From an uncultured Phascolarctobacterium sp. (lineage in GTDB: Bacteria > Bacillota > Negativicutes > Acidaminococcales > Acidaminococcaceae), in assembly GCA_900545025.1 (NCBI GenBank), contig UQXH01000017.1, positions 1-41,459 of the forward strand: a stretch of 41,459 nt of DNA. Direction: 5' to 3'. Under the pieces are notes generated by a model. It did no database searches and was not told the origin of the DNA. It was given only the letters and a program-made list of their open reading frames with translations. The position numbers and the translations under genes were made by a program. Positions 15,801 through 24,141 of the stretch are shown here, in pieces (position 1 is the first letter of the stretch; each line of letters starts with the position of its first letter).

Positions 15801-16657
15801 TATCTCCACCCCTTTGCTTTCTTAATCATCTGCAGCAGCGTAACATCATCGGTAATGCCCTGCGGCAGCTCCATGCCCTGCTTGCGCAGCAAATCAGCCA
15901 ATTTAAAGACCTGCGGCGCATCCATGCCTACCTCTACCAGCTTCGGCTGATGGTTTTTAAAAATATCAGCAGGATTACCGTCAAATAATATCTGTCCTTT
16001 ATTGATTACCAGCATCCGTTTAGCATATTTCACAGCCTCTTCCATGCTGTGGGTAACAAGCACGATAGCAATGCCACGGCTTTGATGCAGCGCCATGATT
16101 TCTTTGAATACCGCATTGCGGCTGCGCGGGTCAAGGCCTGCGGACGGCTCGTCCAAGACGAGATAGTCGGGATTCATAGCCACTACTCCGGCAATGGCAA
16201 CGCGGCGCATCTGCCCTCCGCTCAGCTGAAAGGGAGAACGACGGGCAAAGGTTGCAAAGTCCAGACCGACAAAAGCCATAGCCTCATGCACCTGCTTATC
16301 CACTTCTTCTTCACTGAAACCGCGATTACGCGGTCCAAAGGCAATATCCTCATAAACAGTTTCGGCAAAAATCTGATGTTCCGGGTACTGAAACACCATG
16401 CCGACCAGCTGACGCGCTTTCTTAGCTGCCGCGTCCTTGCCTGCCAGATTTACGCCGTCAACTGCAACCTGCCCCGCATCCGGCTTCAACAAGCCGTTAA
16501 GATGCTGCACCAGGGTAGATTTGCCGCTGCCGGTATGCCCGATAACGGCTACAATCTCGCCCTTGTCGATGCTGACGGACACATCATCCAGCGCCTTTTT
16601 CTCAAAGGGTGTGCCGCGCATATATGTGTAGCAAATATTTTTAATATCTATCGACAT
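15800..16657 (-). CDS. ecfA2: ECF transporter ATPase EcfA2
   Basis: Second ATPase of the ECF module; powers vitamin uptake through EcfT. Walker A GHTGSGKS (about 40-47), Q-loop in FQYPEHQIF, signature LSGGQMRR, Walker B LVLDEPSAGLDP and switch His in VLVTHSMEEA are all intact. 285 aa, the usual length with the C-terminal dimer domain. The start overlaps the ecfA1 stop by 10 bases, with AGAGG upstream. Confidence 0.97.
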   Translation of the reverse strand: MSIDIKNICYTYMRGTPFEKKALDDVSVSIDKGEIVAVIGHTGSGKSTLVQHLNGLLKPDAGQVAVDGVNLAGKDAAAKKARQLVGMVFQYPEHQIFAETVYEDIAFGPRNRGFSEEEVDKQVHEAMAFVGLDFATFARRSPFQLSGGQMRRVAIAGVVAMNPDYLVLDEPSAGLDPRSRNAVFKEIMALHQSRGIAIVLVTHSMEEAVKYAKRMLVINKGQILFDGNPADIFKNHQPKLVEVGMDAPQVFKLADLLRKQGMELPQGITDDVTLLQMIKKAKGWR

Positions 16658-17499
16658 AATACCTCTGCCAGCTCCTCATCGGTAATAATTTCCTTAGGCA
16701 ATTTAATGCCGCTCTTACGCAGCTCACTGGCAATATTGGCTGCCAGCGGCGCTTCCAGCCCAACCTTTTCCAGCTCGTCCACCCTGCTGAATACCTCGTG
16801 AGGCGTACCGGAAAAACGGATATGCCCCTTTTCCATCACTACGACCCTGTCAGCTTCCAAGGCTTCGGTCATGTAATGAGTAATGTAGACGATGGTAATA
16901 CCTTTTTCCTTGTTCAGCTGTTTTACCGTACGTACAATTTCCTGCCTGCCCTGCGGATCCAGCATGGCCGTGGGCTCGTCCAGGACGATGACCTTGGGCT
17001 CCAGGGCCAGTACGCCGGCAATGGCGATGCGCTGCTTTTGCCCGCCGCTCAAAAGATGGGGCGCGTGCCTGGCATAATCGGACATCCCTACGGCAGCCAG
17101 CGCACGTTCAACACGCTCTCTGATTTCCGGACCGGGTACACCGACGTTTTCCGGCCCAAAGGCTACATCTTCCTCCACGATAGCGGCAACAATCTGGTTA
17201 TCGGGATTTTGAAACACCATGCCCACATGCTGACGGATATCCCATAGATTTTTCTCATCTGTCGTATCTAAGCCGTCTACAATACATTTGCCGGCAGTAG
17301 GCAGCAGCAGCGCGTTTAAATGCCGCGCCAGCGTAGACTTGCCGCTGCCGTTAGCTCCAATGATGGCAATAAACTCTCCGGCAGGTATATCAAGATTTAT
17401 TCCGTTTAAGGCGCTGACTTCATTTCCGTCAGCATCAGTATATATATGTTTCAGCTCCTGTACAGAAATCACAATATTTGCCCCCATATTTTTAGTCAT
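16648..17499 (-). CDS. ecfA1: ECF transporter ATPase EcfA1
   Basis: First ATPase of the ECF module. Walker A GANGSGKS, FQNPDNQIV, signature LLSGGQKQR and Walker B VIVLDEPTAMLDP are complete. The start is unsure. The predicted transcription start lies at about 17500, so ATG 17499 would be leaderless. ATG 17487 has no ribosome site. GTG 17472 has GGGGG eight bases ahead and would still keep all family motifs. I give the longest form that the promoter allows. Downstream are ecfA2, ecfT and truA, all overlapping. Confidence 0.93.
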   Translation of the reverse strand: MTKNMGANIVISVQELKHIYTDADGNEVSALNGINLDIPAGEFIAIIGANGSGKSTLARHLNALLLPTAGKCIVDGLDTTDEKNLWDIRQHVGMVFQNPDNQIVAAIVEEDVAFGPENVGVPGPEIRERVERALAAVGMSDYARHAPHLLSGGQKQRIAIAGVLALEPKVIVLDEPTAMLDPQGRQEIVRTVKQLNKEKGITIVYITHYMTEALEADRVVVMEKGHIRFSGTPHEVFSRVDELEKVGLEAPLAANIASELRKSGIKLPKEIITDEELAEVLCR

Positions 17500-17506
17500 T
17501 GACCTT

Positions 17507-17535
17507 ATTATATAATTGTAAAAAAAAATAGTCAA
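17507..17535 (-). promoter_or_regulatory. Promoter of ecfA1-ecfA2-ecfT-truA
   Basis: Minus strand TTGACT (complement of 17530-17535), 17 bases made mostly of T, TATAAT (complement of 17507-17512). Near-consensus in both boxes. The -35 is part of the liv terminator stem. Confidence 0.85.
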
Positions 17536-17561
17536 CCAGCATCAAAGCACCGGTTGACTAT
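17521..17561 (-). terminator. Terminator of the liv operon
   Basis: ATAGTCAACC read on the minus strand pairs with GGTTGACTAT (17528-17537 against 17552-17561), and eight T follow. It lies nine bases past the livF stop. Its 3' arm and T-run double as the -35 and spacer of the ecfA1 promoter. Confidence 0.88.
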
Positions 17562-17569
17562 TGTAACTT

Positions 17570-18283
17570 TTATTTTTTCTTTTTGCCCAGATAAGCAGCC
17601 TTAATATCAGGATTTTCCAGTAATTCCCGACCTGTACCCTCCATGGTCAGCTTGCCGGTCTCCAGTACATAGGCTTTGTCGGCAATCTTGAGCGCCATAT
17701 TGGCATTCTGCTCGATAAGCAGGACGGTCATGCCCTGGCGGTTAATTTCCTGGATAATATTGAAGATATCTTTAATTACAAGAGGCGCAAGGCCAAGCGA
17801 AGGCTCGTCCATCAGCAGCACCTTGGGACGGCACATCAGCGCCCTGCCTACGGCCAGCATCTGCTGCTCGCCGCCGGAAAGTGTGCCTGCCATCTGCCAG
17901 TTGCGCTCCTCAAGGCGGGGAAACATTTCGTAGATACGCTTAATATCTCTTTCTATTCCCTCTGTATCCTGACGCAGGTAAGCGCCGATTTTGAGATTTT
18001 CCAATACCGTCAGATTAACAAACACCCGGCGTCCCTCGGGAACAAGGGTGATGCCGGTCTGCACAATCTTCTGCGAATTAAGCCCGATCAGCTCTTTGCC
18101 GTCATACTCTATTTTACCGCTTTTCGGCTTCACCAATCCCATGATGCTGCGCAGCAAGGTACTCTTGCCTGCGCCGTTAGCGCCGATAAGCGTTACTATC
18201 TTGCCCTCCGGTACTTCCAGATACACGCCTTTCAGGGCCTCGATACCGCCGTAGGCAACTACCAAATCTTCTACTTTAAGCAT
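17570..18283 (-). CDS. livF: Branched-chain amino acid ABC transporter ATPase LivF
   Basis: One of two ATPases of the high-affinity Leu/Ile/Val importer. Walker A GANGAGKS, signature LSGGEQQMLAVGRALM and Walker B VLLMDEPSLGLAP are complete. I place the start at ATG 18283 (237 aa, normal), nine bases after GGGGG, overlapping the livG end by eight bases; ATG 18289 is closer to the ribosome site and less likely. Last gene of the operon, ending in a Lys-rich tail before the terminator. Confidence 0.95.
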   Translation of the reverse strand: MLKVEDLVVAYGGIEALKGVYLEVPEGKIVTLIGANGAGKSTLLRSIMGLVKPKSGKIEYDGKELIGLNSQKIVQTGITLVPEGRRVFVNLTVLENLKIGAYLRQDTEGIERDIKRIYEMFPRLEERNWQMAGTLSGGEQQMLAVGRALMCRPKVLLMDEPSLGLAPLVIKDIFNIIQEINRQGMTVLLIEQNANMALKIADKAYVLETGKLTMEGTGRELLENPDIKAAYLGKKKK

Positions 18284-19067
18284 CTTCATCAACCCCCAGA
18301 TAAGCCTCGATAACGCGGCTGTTATTCTGAATCTCCTCAGGCGTACCCTGCGCAATTTCCATACCGAAATCCAGCACATAAATCCAGTCGGAAATCTCCA
18401 TAACCAGATCCATATGATGCTCGATCATAAAGATGGTAAGATTATATTCGTCACGGATGCGACGGATAAATTCTGTCAGCTCTTCCGTTTCCTTAGGATT
18501 CATACCGGCAGCAGGCTCGTCCAGCAGCAATACCCTCGGTCCAGTTGCCAGGGCGCGTACAATCTCCAAGCGACGCTGCTTGCCGTAAGGCAGGCTGGAC
18601 GCTTTTTCTTCACGTACATCCCACAAATCTACTTTCTGGAGCAGTTCCCTGACGTCCTGCTCCATGGCTTTCTGCTCCTTATTATACCATGGCAGATGCA
18701 GCGCTGCCGACATAAAACCGGACTGCAGATGCAGATGCTTGGCAATCATGACGTTTTCATAAACAGACAAATCCTTGAACAGACGTATATTCTGGAAAGT
18801 ACGGGCAATCCCCATCCTGGCAATCTCACTGGGACGCTTGCCGGTAATCTTGATTGCCTCACCTGACGGCAGCGTATACATTACGTCGCCGCTGGTAGGC
18901 GTATACACGCCGGTAATCATATTAAATGCCGTCGTCTTGCCCGCGCCGTTAGGCCCGATCAATGCTACGATCTGATGCTCACGAATATCAAGTTTAAGCT
19001 CGTTGACTGCGGTAACGCCGCCAAAGCGCATAGTTATTCTATCAGTTTTCAGAATGGTGCTCATCAT
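18276..19067 (-). CDS. livG: Branched-chain amino acid ABC transporter ATPase LivG
   Basis: Second ATPase of the importer. Walker A GPNGAGKT, the LivG-type signature LPYGKQRRLEIVRAL in place of LSGGQ, and Walker B VLLLDEPAAGMNP are visible. 263 aa is normal. GGAG lies just upstream of two adjacent ATG codons (19067 and 19064); the second has better spacing. The start overlaps the livM stop (ATGA). Confidence 0.95.
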   Translation of the reverse strand: MMSTILKTDRITMRFGGVTAVNELKLDIREHQIVALIGPNGAGKTTAFNMITGVYTPTSGDVMYTLPSGEAIKITGKRPSEIARMGIARTFQNIRLFKDLSVYENVMIAKHLHLQSGFMSAALHLPWYNKEQKAMEQDVRELLQKVDLWDVREEKASSLPYGKQRRLEIVRALATGPRVLLLDEPAAGMNPKETEELTEFIRRIRDEYNLTIFMIEHHMDLVMEISDWIYVLDFGMEIAQGTPEEIQNNSRVIEAYLGVDEDA

Positions 19068-20128
19068 TTAGCTCCTTTCCCCAGACAATATTTTACGGGA
19101 TTCTTGCAGAAAGCAATGAATTTATCCCAGGTAAACTCGCTGGTACCCATGATGCCCTTGCGCCAGAACAGCACGCACACCATGAGCAGGACGGAAAAGA
19201 TTACCATGCGGAAGCCGGGGCGGAACAGCGGGATATCCATGCCGAACAATACCATCGGCTCGTCAAAGACACGCAGGAATTCCAAGCCCGCAGTAACGAT
19301 GACAGCCCCCAGCATGCTGCCGGTGATACTGCCCATACCGCCTAAAACGATAATCAGCAGGAAGTTATAAGTCAGCGTAAAGAGAAAATTCTTCGGGTCT
19401 ACCGTGCCCAGCAGTGCGCCGTACAGCCCCCCGCCGATACCGGCAAAGAAAGCGCTGAGCATGAAGGCCAGACATTTATGCCTGAACAGATTGACGCCCA
19501 TAGCCTCTGCCGCAATCTCATCTTCACGGATAGCCTTGAACGCACGCCCGTAAGAAGAGTTGATTAAAGCCGTAATAAAAAGGAAAGTTACCGCCGTAGC
19601 AATATAGATATAGCGCACATCGTTCAATGCGGGAATATCCTTGATACCCAAAGCGCCGTTAGTAAAGCTCTGCGCATTGGTAATGATGATACGGATGATT
19701 TCCGAAAAGCCGAGGGTCGCGATTGCCAGGTAGTCGCCGCGCAGCCGCAGCACAGGCGTGCCAATAAGGAAGGCAATCAGGGCAGACAATAAGCCGCCAA
19801 CCAGCAGCGCCAGCCACAACGGCATCTCAATATCGGCAATCAACGGATTCATAGGCACGGCGTAGAACACGTTCTCTCTCAGTTCTACGGGTACCGTAAA
19901 AATTCCGACCACATAAGCTCCCACAGCCATAAAGCCAGCCTGTCCCAGACTGAACTGCCCGGCAAAACCGTTGGTCAGGTTCATGGAAAGCCCGATAATG
20001 GCATAAATAAGACACAGGTTGATTATCCTGCGGATATAAGAATCCAGTTCAAACTGAGCGAAGCAGGCAGCACCGAAAAGGACAACAACGCAGACTGCCG
20101 TCAGCAAAATATTTCTTTTCTTGTCCAT
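19064..20128 (-). CDS. livM: Branched-chain amino acid ABC transporter permease LivM
   Basis: Inner-membrane permease pairing with LivH. 354 aa with about ten hydrophobic segments and the family text TNGFAGQFSLGQAGFMAVGAY near 51-71, plus the ATPase-coupling EAA-like loop around SYGRAFKAIREDEIAAEAMG. AGGTG precedes the ATG, which is two bases past the livH stop. Confidence 0.95.
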   Translation of the reverse strand: MDKKRNILLTAVCVVVLFGAACFAQFELDSYIRRIINLCLIYAIIGLSMNLTNGFAGQFSLGQAGFMAVGAYVVGIFTVPVELRENVFYAVPMNPLIADIEMPLWLALLVGGLLSALIAFLIGTPVLRLRGDYLAIATLGFSEIIRIIITNAQSFTNGALGIKDIPALNDVRYIYIATAVTFLFITALINSSYGRAFKAIREDEIAAEAMGVNLFRHKCLAFMLSAFFAGIGGGLYGALLGTVDPKNFLFTLTYNFLLIIVLGGMGSITGSMLGAVIVTAGLEFLRVFDEPMVLFGMDIPLFRPGFRMVIFSVLLMVCVLFWRKGIMGTSEFTWDKFIAFCKNPVKYCLGKGAK

Positions 20129-20130
20129 GC

Positions 20131-21063
20131 TTACACCTTCTCCGTAGTTTTTTCGCCCAAAAGTCCCGTAGGCTTATAAAATAAGATAACGATAAGGACG
20201 ATAAAAGCAAAAGCGTCGCGGTAGCCAGACAGCTGAGGGAAGAAAGCGACGATGAATACCTCGCCTAAACCCAGGATGAAGCCGCCGATAACCGCTCCCT
20301 TGATATTGCCGATACCGCCGATAACTGCCGCAATAAAGCATTTCAGCCCCGGCATGACGCCCAGCATAGGAGTAATACCCGGATAGCGCACGCCCCACAT
20401 AAAGGCGCCGATGGCAGCAAGGGCACTGCCGATAATGAAGGTAATGGAAATAACCCGGTCAATATTGACACCCATCACCCGGGCAATTTCATAGTCCTTG
20501 GACACTGCACGCATCGCCATACCGATCTTGGTATGGTTAACGATATGCAGCAATACCCACAGGCTTAAAAATGTCATTATCGGGATAACGATACAGATGG
20601 CCTGAATCTGTACGCCGCCTACCTCGATATTATCGCTGAGCAGCGGAATATCGGGAAAACGGAGCGGACGGCCGCTGAACAGGTAGTTGGCCAGGTTTTC
20701 CAGCAGGAAAGACGCACCGATTGCGGAAATGAGGACAGAATTTTTCGGCGCATCACGTAATGGCCGGTAAGCAGTCCTTTCAATTACCGCCCCCAGCAAT
20801 GCCGTAGCGACAATAACGCCGAGAAAGGTAAAATACCAGGGAACGTGAAAGACTGTAATCCCAAAGAAAGCAAAATAGCAGGCCATCATAACTATATCGC
20901 CATGAGCAAAGTTAATCATCAGCAAAATGCCGTATACCATGGTATAACCTATTGCAATCAGCGCGTACAGGCTGCCCAGCGAAACGCCGTTGACCACGTG
21001 CTGTGCCAGGCTGGTTGCGGACATATTGGTAATAGCCTGAAAAAATTCACTGAAAAAGTCCAT
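20131..21063 (-). CDS. livH: Branched-chain amino acid ABC transporter permease LivH
   Basis: Second permease of the importer, 310 aa from ATG 21063, with GGTGGTG five bases ahead. A TTG further up (21087) is in frame but lacks a site. The family text GSLYALIAIGYTMVYGILLMINFAHGD is present (start cited as GSLYALIAIGYTMVYG), with the coupling loop MAMRAVSKDYEIARVMG. It follows livJ after a 77-base gap that contains a hairpin. Confidence 0.95.
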   Translation of the reverse strand: MDFFSEFFQAITNMSATSLAQHVVNGVSLGSLYALIAIGYTMVYGILLMINFAHGDIVMMACYFAFFGITVFHVPWYFTFLGVIVATALLGAVIERTAYRPLRDAPKNSVLISAIGASFLLENLANYLFSGRPLRFPDIPLLSDNIEVGGVQIQAICIVIPIMTFLSLWVLLHIVNHTKIGMAMRAVSKDYEIARVMGVNIDRVISITFIIGSALAAIGAFMWGVRYPGITPMLGVMPGLKCFIAAVIGGIGNIKGAVIGGFILGLGEVFIVAFFPQLSGYRDAFAFIVLIVILFYKPTGLLGEKTTEKV

Positions 21064-21088
21064 TTTGTCACCACCATAAACTGTCAAA

Positions 21089-21127
21089 CAAAATATGCTC
21101 CCGCCTCCGCCGGAAGAAGGAGCATAT
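21089..21127 (-). terminator. Hairpin between livJ and livH, likely a partial terminator
   Basis: ATATGCTCC (21093-21101) pairs with GGAGCATAT (21119-21127); TCC and GGA pair inside. The minus strand continues TTTTGTTTG. A stem with a short T-run here would let the binding protein be made in excess over the permease, or protect the livJ transcript end. Confidence 0.6.
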
Positions 21128-21140
21128 CAGGTTCCAGATA

Positions 21141-22301
21141 TTATTTTACGTCAACAAAATCCAGATATTTGAATTTGCCGTTCTTAACTTCTTTGATAAC
21201 AGCAGCCTTGATAGCATCGCCATTTTCATCCAGAGTGGTCTTACCGGTAACGGCTTCCAGATCCTTCGTCTTGGCAATAGCGTCACGAATCTTCTGTGGA
21301 TCGGTGCTGTTAGCGCGTTTGATAGCGTCAATAGCAATCAGATAGGAATCATAAGCCATTGCGGTCAGAGCGGAAGGCTCGCTCTTGTATTCATCGGTAT
21401 AAGCTTTCAGGAACTTCTGAGCTTCTTCGGTAGAAGCTTTTTCACGGTCAAACGCAGTAGACATTACAGCACCTTCTACTTCTTCGCCGCCTACGTCAAT
21501 AAATTCCTGAGTCTCCCAGGTGTCGCCGCCCATGAAAGGAGCTTCGATACCCAGCTGACGAGCCTGTTTAATCAAAAGTGCAGATTCGGTAAAGTTGCCC
21601 GGTGCAAATACAGCGTCGGGATTTTTTGCTTTCAGGTTAGTTAATACTGCAGTAAAGTCTTTGTCGCCGGTCTGATAATTAGCAATATCAATGATTGCAT
21701 TGGGATCTCCGGTCAATTTAACAAATGCTTCTTTAAAGAATTTTGCCAGACCTACGGAATAGTCATTGGAAACTTCCTGTACGATGGCAACCTTACGAGC
21801 GCCTTTATTGTAAGCGTAGTTAGCCATTACAGTACCCTGGAAGGGGTCGATGAAGCAGGCGCGGAAATAATAATCGTTGTTGGCAGTAACCTGAGGATTG
21901 GTGCAGCTGGTACCGATTGCCGGAACCTTGCTCTCCTTAACGATATTGCCAGCTGCCATAGCCAGGGAAGAACCATAGCTGCCCAGCAGGGTGACAACTT
22001 TATCTTTTTCAATCAGGCGCGCCGCAACAGAAGCAGCTTCTGCCTTATCGGATTTATTATCTGCAACGACGAGTTCGACTTTCTTGCCTAAAACTTCGGG
22101 ATGCAGCTTGTTGGCCAGTTTGATACCGCGCAGTTCCAGTTCGCCGCCGGCCGCATTATCGCCAGTCAGGGGCAGGAACACGCCAATCTTGACGGTATTG
22201 CTGTCAGCAGCGCTTTCCTTTTTGTCGCTGCCGCAGCCGGTAAGTGCGCTTACCATAACTGCAGATGCCAGCAGGACGGATAAAATCTTTTTCATCTTCA
22301 T
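21141..22301 (-). CDS. livJ: Branched-chain amino acid-binding lipoprotein LivJ
   Basis: Extracytoplasmic ligand-binding protein that hands Leu, Ile or Val to LivHM. 386 aa. It has a lipoprotein signal with lipobox ALTGC and Cys23, then a Ser/Asp-rich linker and a type I periplasmic-binding fold starting VKIGVFLPLTGDNAAGG and containing LLGSYGSSLAMAAG. I chose ATG 22301 with AGAGG nine bases ahead; another in-frame ATG lies two codons on. First gene of the operon, with a strong promoter. Ligand preference cannot be read from sequence. Confidence 0.95.
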   Translation of the reverse strand: MKMKKILSVLLASAVMVSALTGCGSDKKESAADSNTVKIGVFLPLTGDNAAGGELELRGIKLANKLHPEVLGKKVELVVADNKSDKAEAASVAARLIEKDKVVTLLGSYGSSLAMAAGNIVKESKVPAIGTSCTNPQVTANNDYYFRACFIDPFQGTVMANYAYNKGARKVAIVQEVSNDYSVGLAKFFKEAFVKLTGDPNAIIDIANYQTGDKDFTAVLTNLKAKNPDAVFAPGNFTESALLIKQARQLGIEAPFMGGDTWETQEFIDVGGEEVEGAVMSTAFDREKASTEEAQKFLKAYTDEYKSEPSALTAMAYDSYLIAIDAIKRANSTDPQKIRDAIAKTKDLEAVTGKTTLDENGDAIKAAVIKEVKNGKFKYLDFVDVK

Positions 22302-22358
22302 ACTACATAACCTCTCTTCCTTCTGCTGCCTGTACACCGCAGCTGTAAGTTTAAGCAG

Positions 22359-22387
22359 ATTATAGCATTGGCAGAAAATTTTTACAA
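22359..22387 (-). promoter_or_regulatory. Promoter of the liv operon
   Basis: Minus strand TTGTAA (complement of 22382-22387), 17 bases, TATAAT (complement of 22359-22364), with TGC in front of the -10. The start would be about 50 bases before livJ. The spacer holds AATTTTCTGCCAATG, 12 of 15 matches to the CodY box. Confidence 0.8.
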
Positions 22388-22708
22388 CACATAAATTTCA
22401 CATATTTTGTAACACTTTTATAATTATGTTTTCGTATTTTTCTCTTTAATGCAACAATACTCTGTGGACATTTATTGTTAATCTTTAATTTTGTTTTTAC
22501 AAAAAATACATTCTTTAAAACTCTTTTGGCGATTGTCCTTGTACAATGTACAATAAAAAATTGATTTTTTTAATTTTTCAAAAAAAATTTTTCTGCTTTT
22601 ATTATTTTGTAAACTATTTTACACTTAAAAGTATTTCTTTTAATTAAGTTTTATAAAATTAGCTGCATTAAATTGTCAATAGCTTAACCATATTATCTGC
22701 CTAAACAT
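22388..22708. other. AT-rich gap without genes upstream of the liv operon
   Basis: About 320 bases with long A and T runs and no coding frame that I can support. The one clear structure is a perfect inverted repeat at 22539-22553, listed separately. It probably holds control sites for liv and the end of the gdh transcript. Confidence 0.5.
22539..22553. repeat. Perfect 15-bp palindrome, candidate operator
   Basis: TTGTACA-A-TGTACAA: two perfect 7-base arms around one base. This is the size and form of a dimeric helix-turn-helix operator (GntR or TetR type). It lies about 150 bases upstream of the liv promoter and 200 past the gdh stop. The regulator is not in the window. Confidence 0.6.
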
Positions 22709-22741
22709 AAAGACGCAATCTGCAATGCAGACTGCGTCTTT
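22709..22741 (-). terminator. Terminator of glutamate dehydrogenase
   Basis: AAAGACGCA (22709-22717) pairs with TGCGTCTTT (22733-22741), and TCTGCA with TGCAGA inside, with one mismatch. Only a short T-run follows (TTTATGTTT), so it may be leaky. 16 bases after the stop codon. Confidence 0.7.
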
Positions 22742-22757
22742 ATTAAACCGCCAAATA

Positions 22758-23993
22758 TCAGTACATGCCTCTTATTTTCATAGCCTCGGCAAGAGTACTT
22801 AAAGCAACGATATAAGCCGCAACGCGCATATCGACCTTATATTTCTGTGCTGCCTCATAAACATTTTTGAAAGCAGTGCGCATCATCACGGTCTGTTTTT
22901 CGATTACTTCTTCTTCGGACCAGAAATAACGATACAGGTTCTGTACCCATTCAAAGTAACTTACAGTCACGCCGCCGCCATTAGCCAGGATGTCAGGAAT
23001 AACCATGATACCTTTCTTATCCAGGATTTCGTCAGCGTCAGGAGTGGTAGGTCCGTTAGCGCCTTCAGCCACGATAAGCGCTTTAACAGCATCGGCATTT
23101 TCGCCGGTAATCTGCAGTTCCATAGCGCAGGGTGCCAGTACGGTAACCTCCATAGCCAGCAAATCAGCGTTGCTGATTGCCTCGCTGCCGGGATAATTAA
23201 CTACGCTGCCGGTCTTTTTAACAAATTCATCTACTTCATACGGATTGAAGCCGTCCTTATTATAAATAGCGCCGTTAACATCGCTGAGCGCCACAATCTT
23301 CACGCCTGCATCATAGAACAGTTTTGCAGTCCAACTGCCAACATTGCCAAATCCCTGTACAGCACAGGTTGCTTCTGCCGGAGCAATATTTTTCAGCTTC
23401 ATAGCTTCCAGCGCCGCCACAACAACGCCGCGGCCGGTTGCAGCAGTACGTCCCAGTGAGCCGCCTACGCAGATAGCCTTACCGGTAATAAAGCCAGGCT
23501 CAAATTGACCGGTAATCTTGCTGTATTCATCCATCATCCAGCCCATGATCTGGGCATTGGTATTCATATCCGGTGCCGGAATATCACGCTTTTCACCGAT
23601 AATCGGCGCAATCTTATCAATATAGGCCCGCGTCAAAGCTTCCAGTTCACGTTTGGACAAGGTAGACGGATCGACAATGATGCCGCCTTTGCCGCCGCCA
23701 TAGGGCAGTCCGGCAACCGCGCATTTGCAGGTCATCCAGAAAGCCAAGGTCTTTACTTCATCCAAAGTTACATTCTGATGATAACGTACGCCGCCTTTAG
23801 CAGGTCCTAAAATACTGCTGTGCTGGCTGCGATAACCGGTAAACACCTTAGTGCTTCCGTCATCCATCTTGACCGGGACGGAAACTTCCAGCGTACGTTC
23901 CGGTACGGCAATGATAGCAGCAGCGCCCGGGTCAAGATTTATAGTTTCAATAGCTTTTTGCAAAGGAATTTTTGCCATTTCAAAAATGTTCAT
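22758..23993 (-). CDS. gdhA: Glutamate dehydrogenase
   Basis: Oxidative deamination of glutamate to 2-oxoglutarate and ammonia (reversible), a key step where glutamate is fermented. The 411-aa protein has the three family lysines at the expected spacing: Lys66 in GPAKGGVRYH, Lys90 in MTCKCAVAGLPYGG and Lys102 in GGGKGG. The Rossmann motif GFGNVG follows at about 215. It resembles the hexameric clostridial/archaeal type of about 410-450 aa; NAD preference is likely but not shown. ATG 23993 has GGGGG nine bases ahead; the frame is open further upstream, but those starts lack sites. It has its own promoter and terminator. Confidence 0.95.
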   Translation of the reverse strand: MNIFEMAKIPLQKAIETINLDPGAAAIIAVPERTLEVSVPVKMDDGSTKVFTGYRSQHSSILGPAKGGVRYHQNVTLDEVKTLAFWMTCKCAVAGLPYGGGKGGIIVDPSTLSKRELEALTRAYIDKIAPIIGEKRDIPAPDMNTNAQIMGWMMDEYSKITGQFEPGFITGKAICVGGSLGRTAATGRGVVVAALEAMKLKNIAPAEATCAVQGFGNVGSWTAKLFYDAGVKIVALSDVNGAIYNKDGFNPYEVDEFVKKTGSVVNYPGSEAISNADLLAMEVTVLAPCAMELQITGENADAVKALIVAEGANGPTTPDADEILDKKGIMVIPDILANGGGVTVSYFEWVQNLYRYFWSEEEVIEKQTVMMRTAFKNVYEAAQKYKVDMRVAAYIVALSTLAEAMKIRGMY

Positions 23994-24038
23994 GGTTAGT
24001 AGCCCCCTTATCTCATTAAAATTACTCAATACATTTTC

Positions 24039-24068
24039 ATTATACTGATACGTATACCTGCCTGTCTA
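24039..24068 (-). promoter_or_regulatory. Promoter of glutamate dehydrogenase
   Basis: Minus strand TAGACA (complement of 24063-24068), 18 bases, TATAAT (complement of 24039-24044). The leader would be about 38 bases. No clear terminator of the preceding HD gene is seen between 24069 and 24141. Confidence 0.65.
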
Positions 24069-24141
24069 CAAAACTAATTGTGCATACAGTATTTCTTCAT
24101 TTCACCCATAACTATGTTAATTTTTTTACATAATGCTCAAT

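Noticed and set aside
22303..22308. A start-stop pair (ATG-TAG) just before the livJ start
   Set aside because: It sits two bases after the ribosome site, too close for efficient starts; AT-rich leaders give such pairs by chance.
24096..24132. Stem TATGT/ACATA after the HD-domain gene as terminator
   Set aside because: Five pairs of AT-rich stem and no T-run after it on the minus strand.
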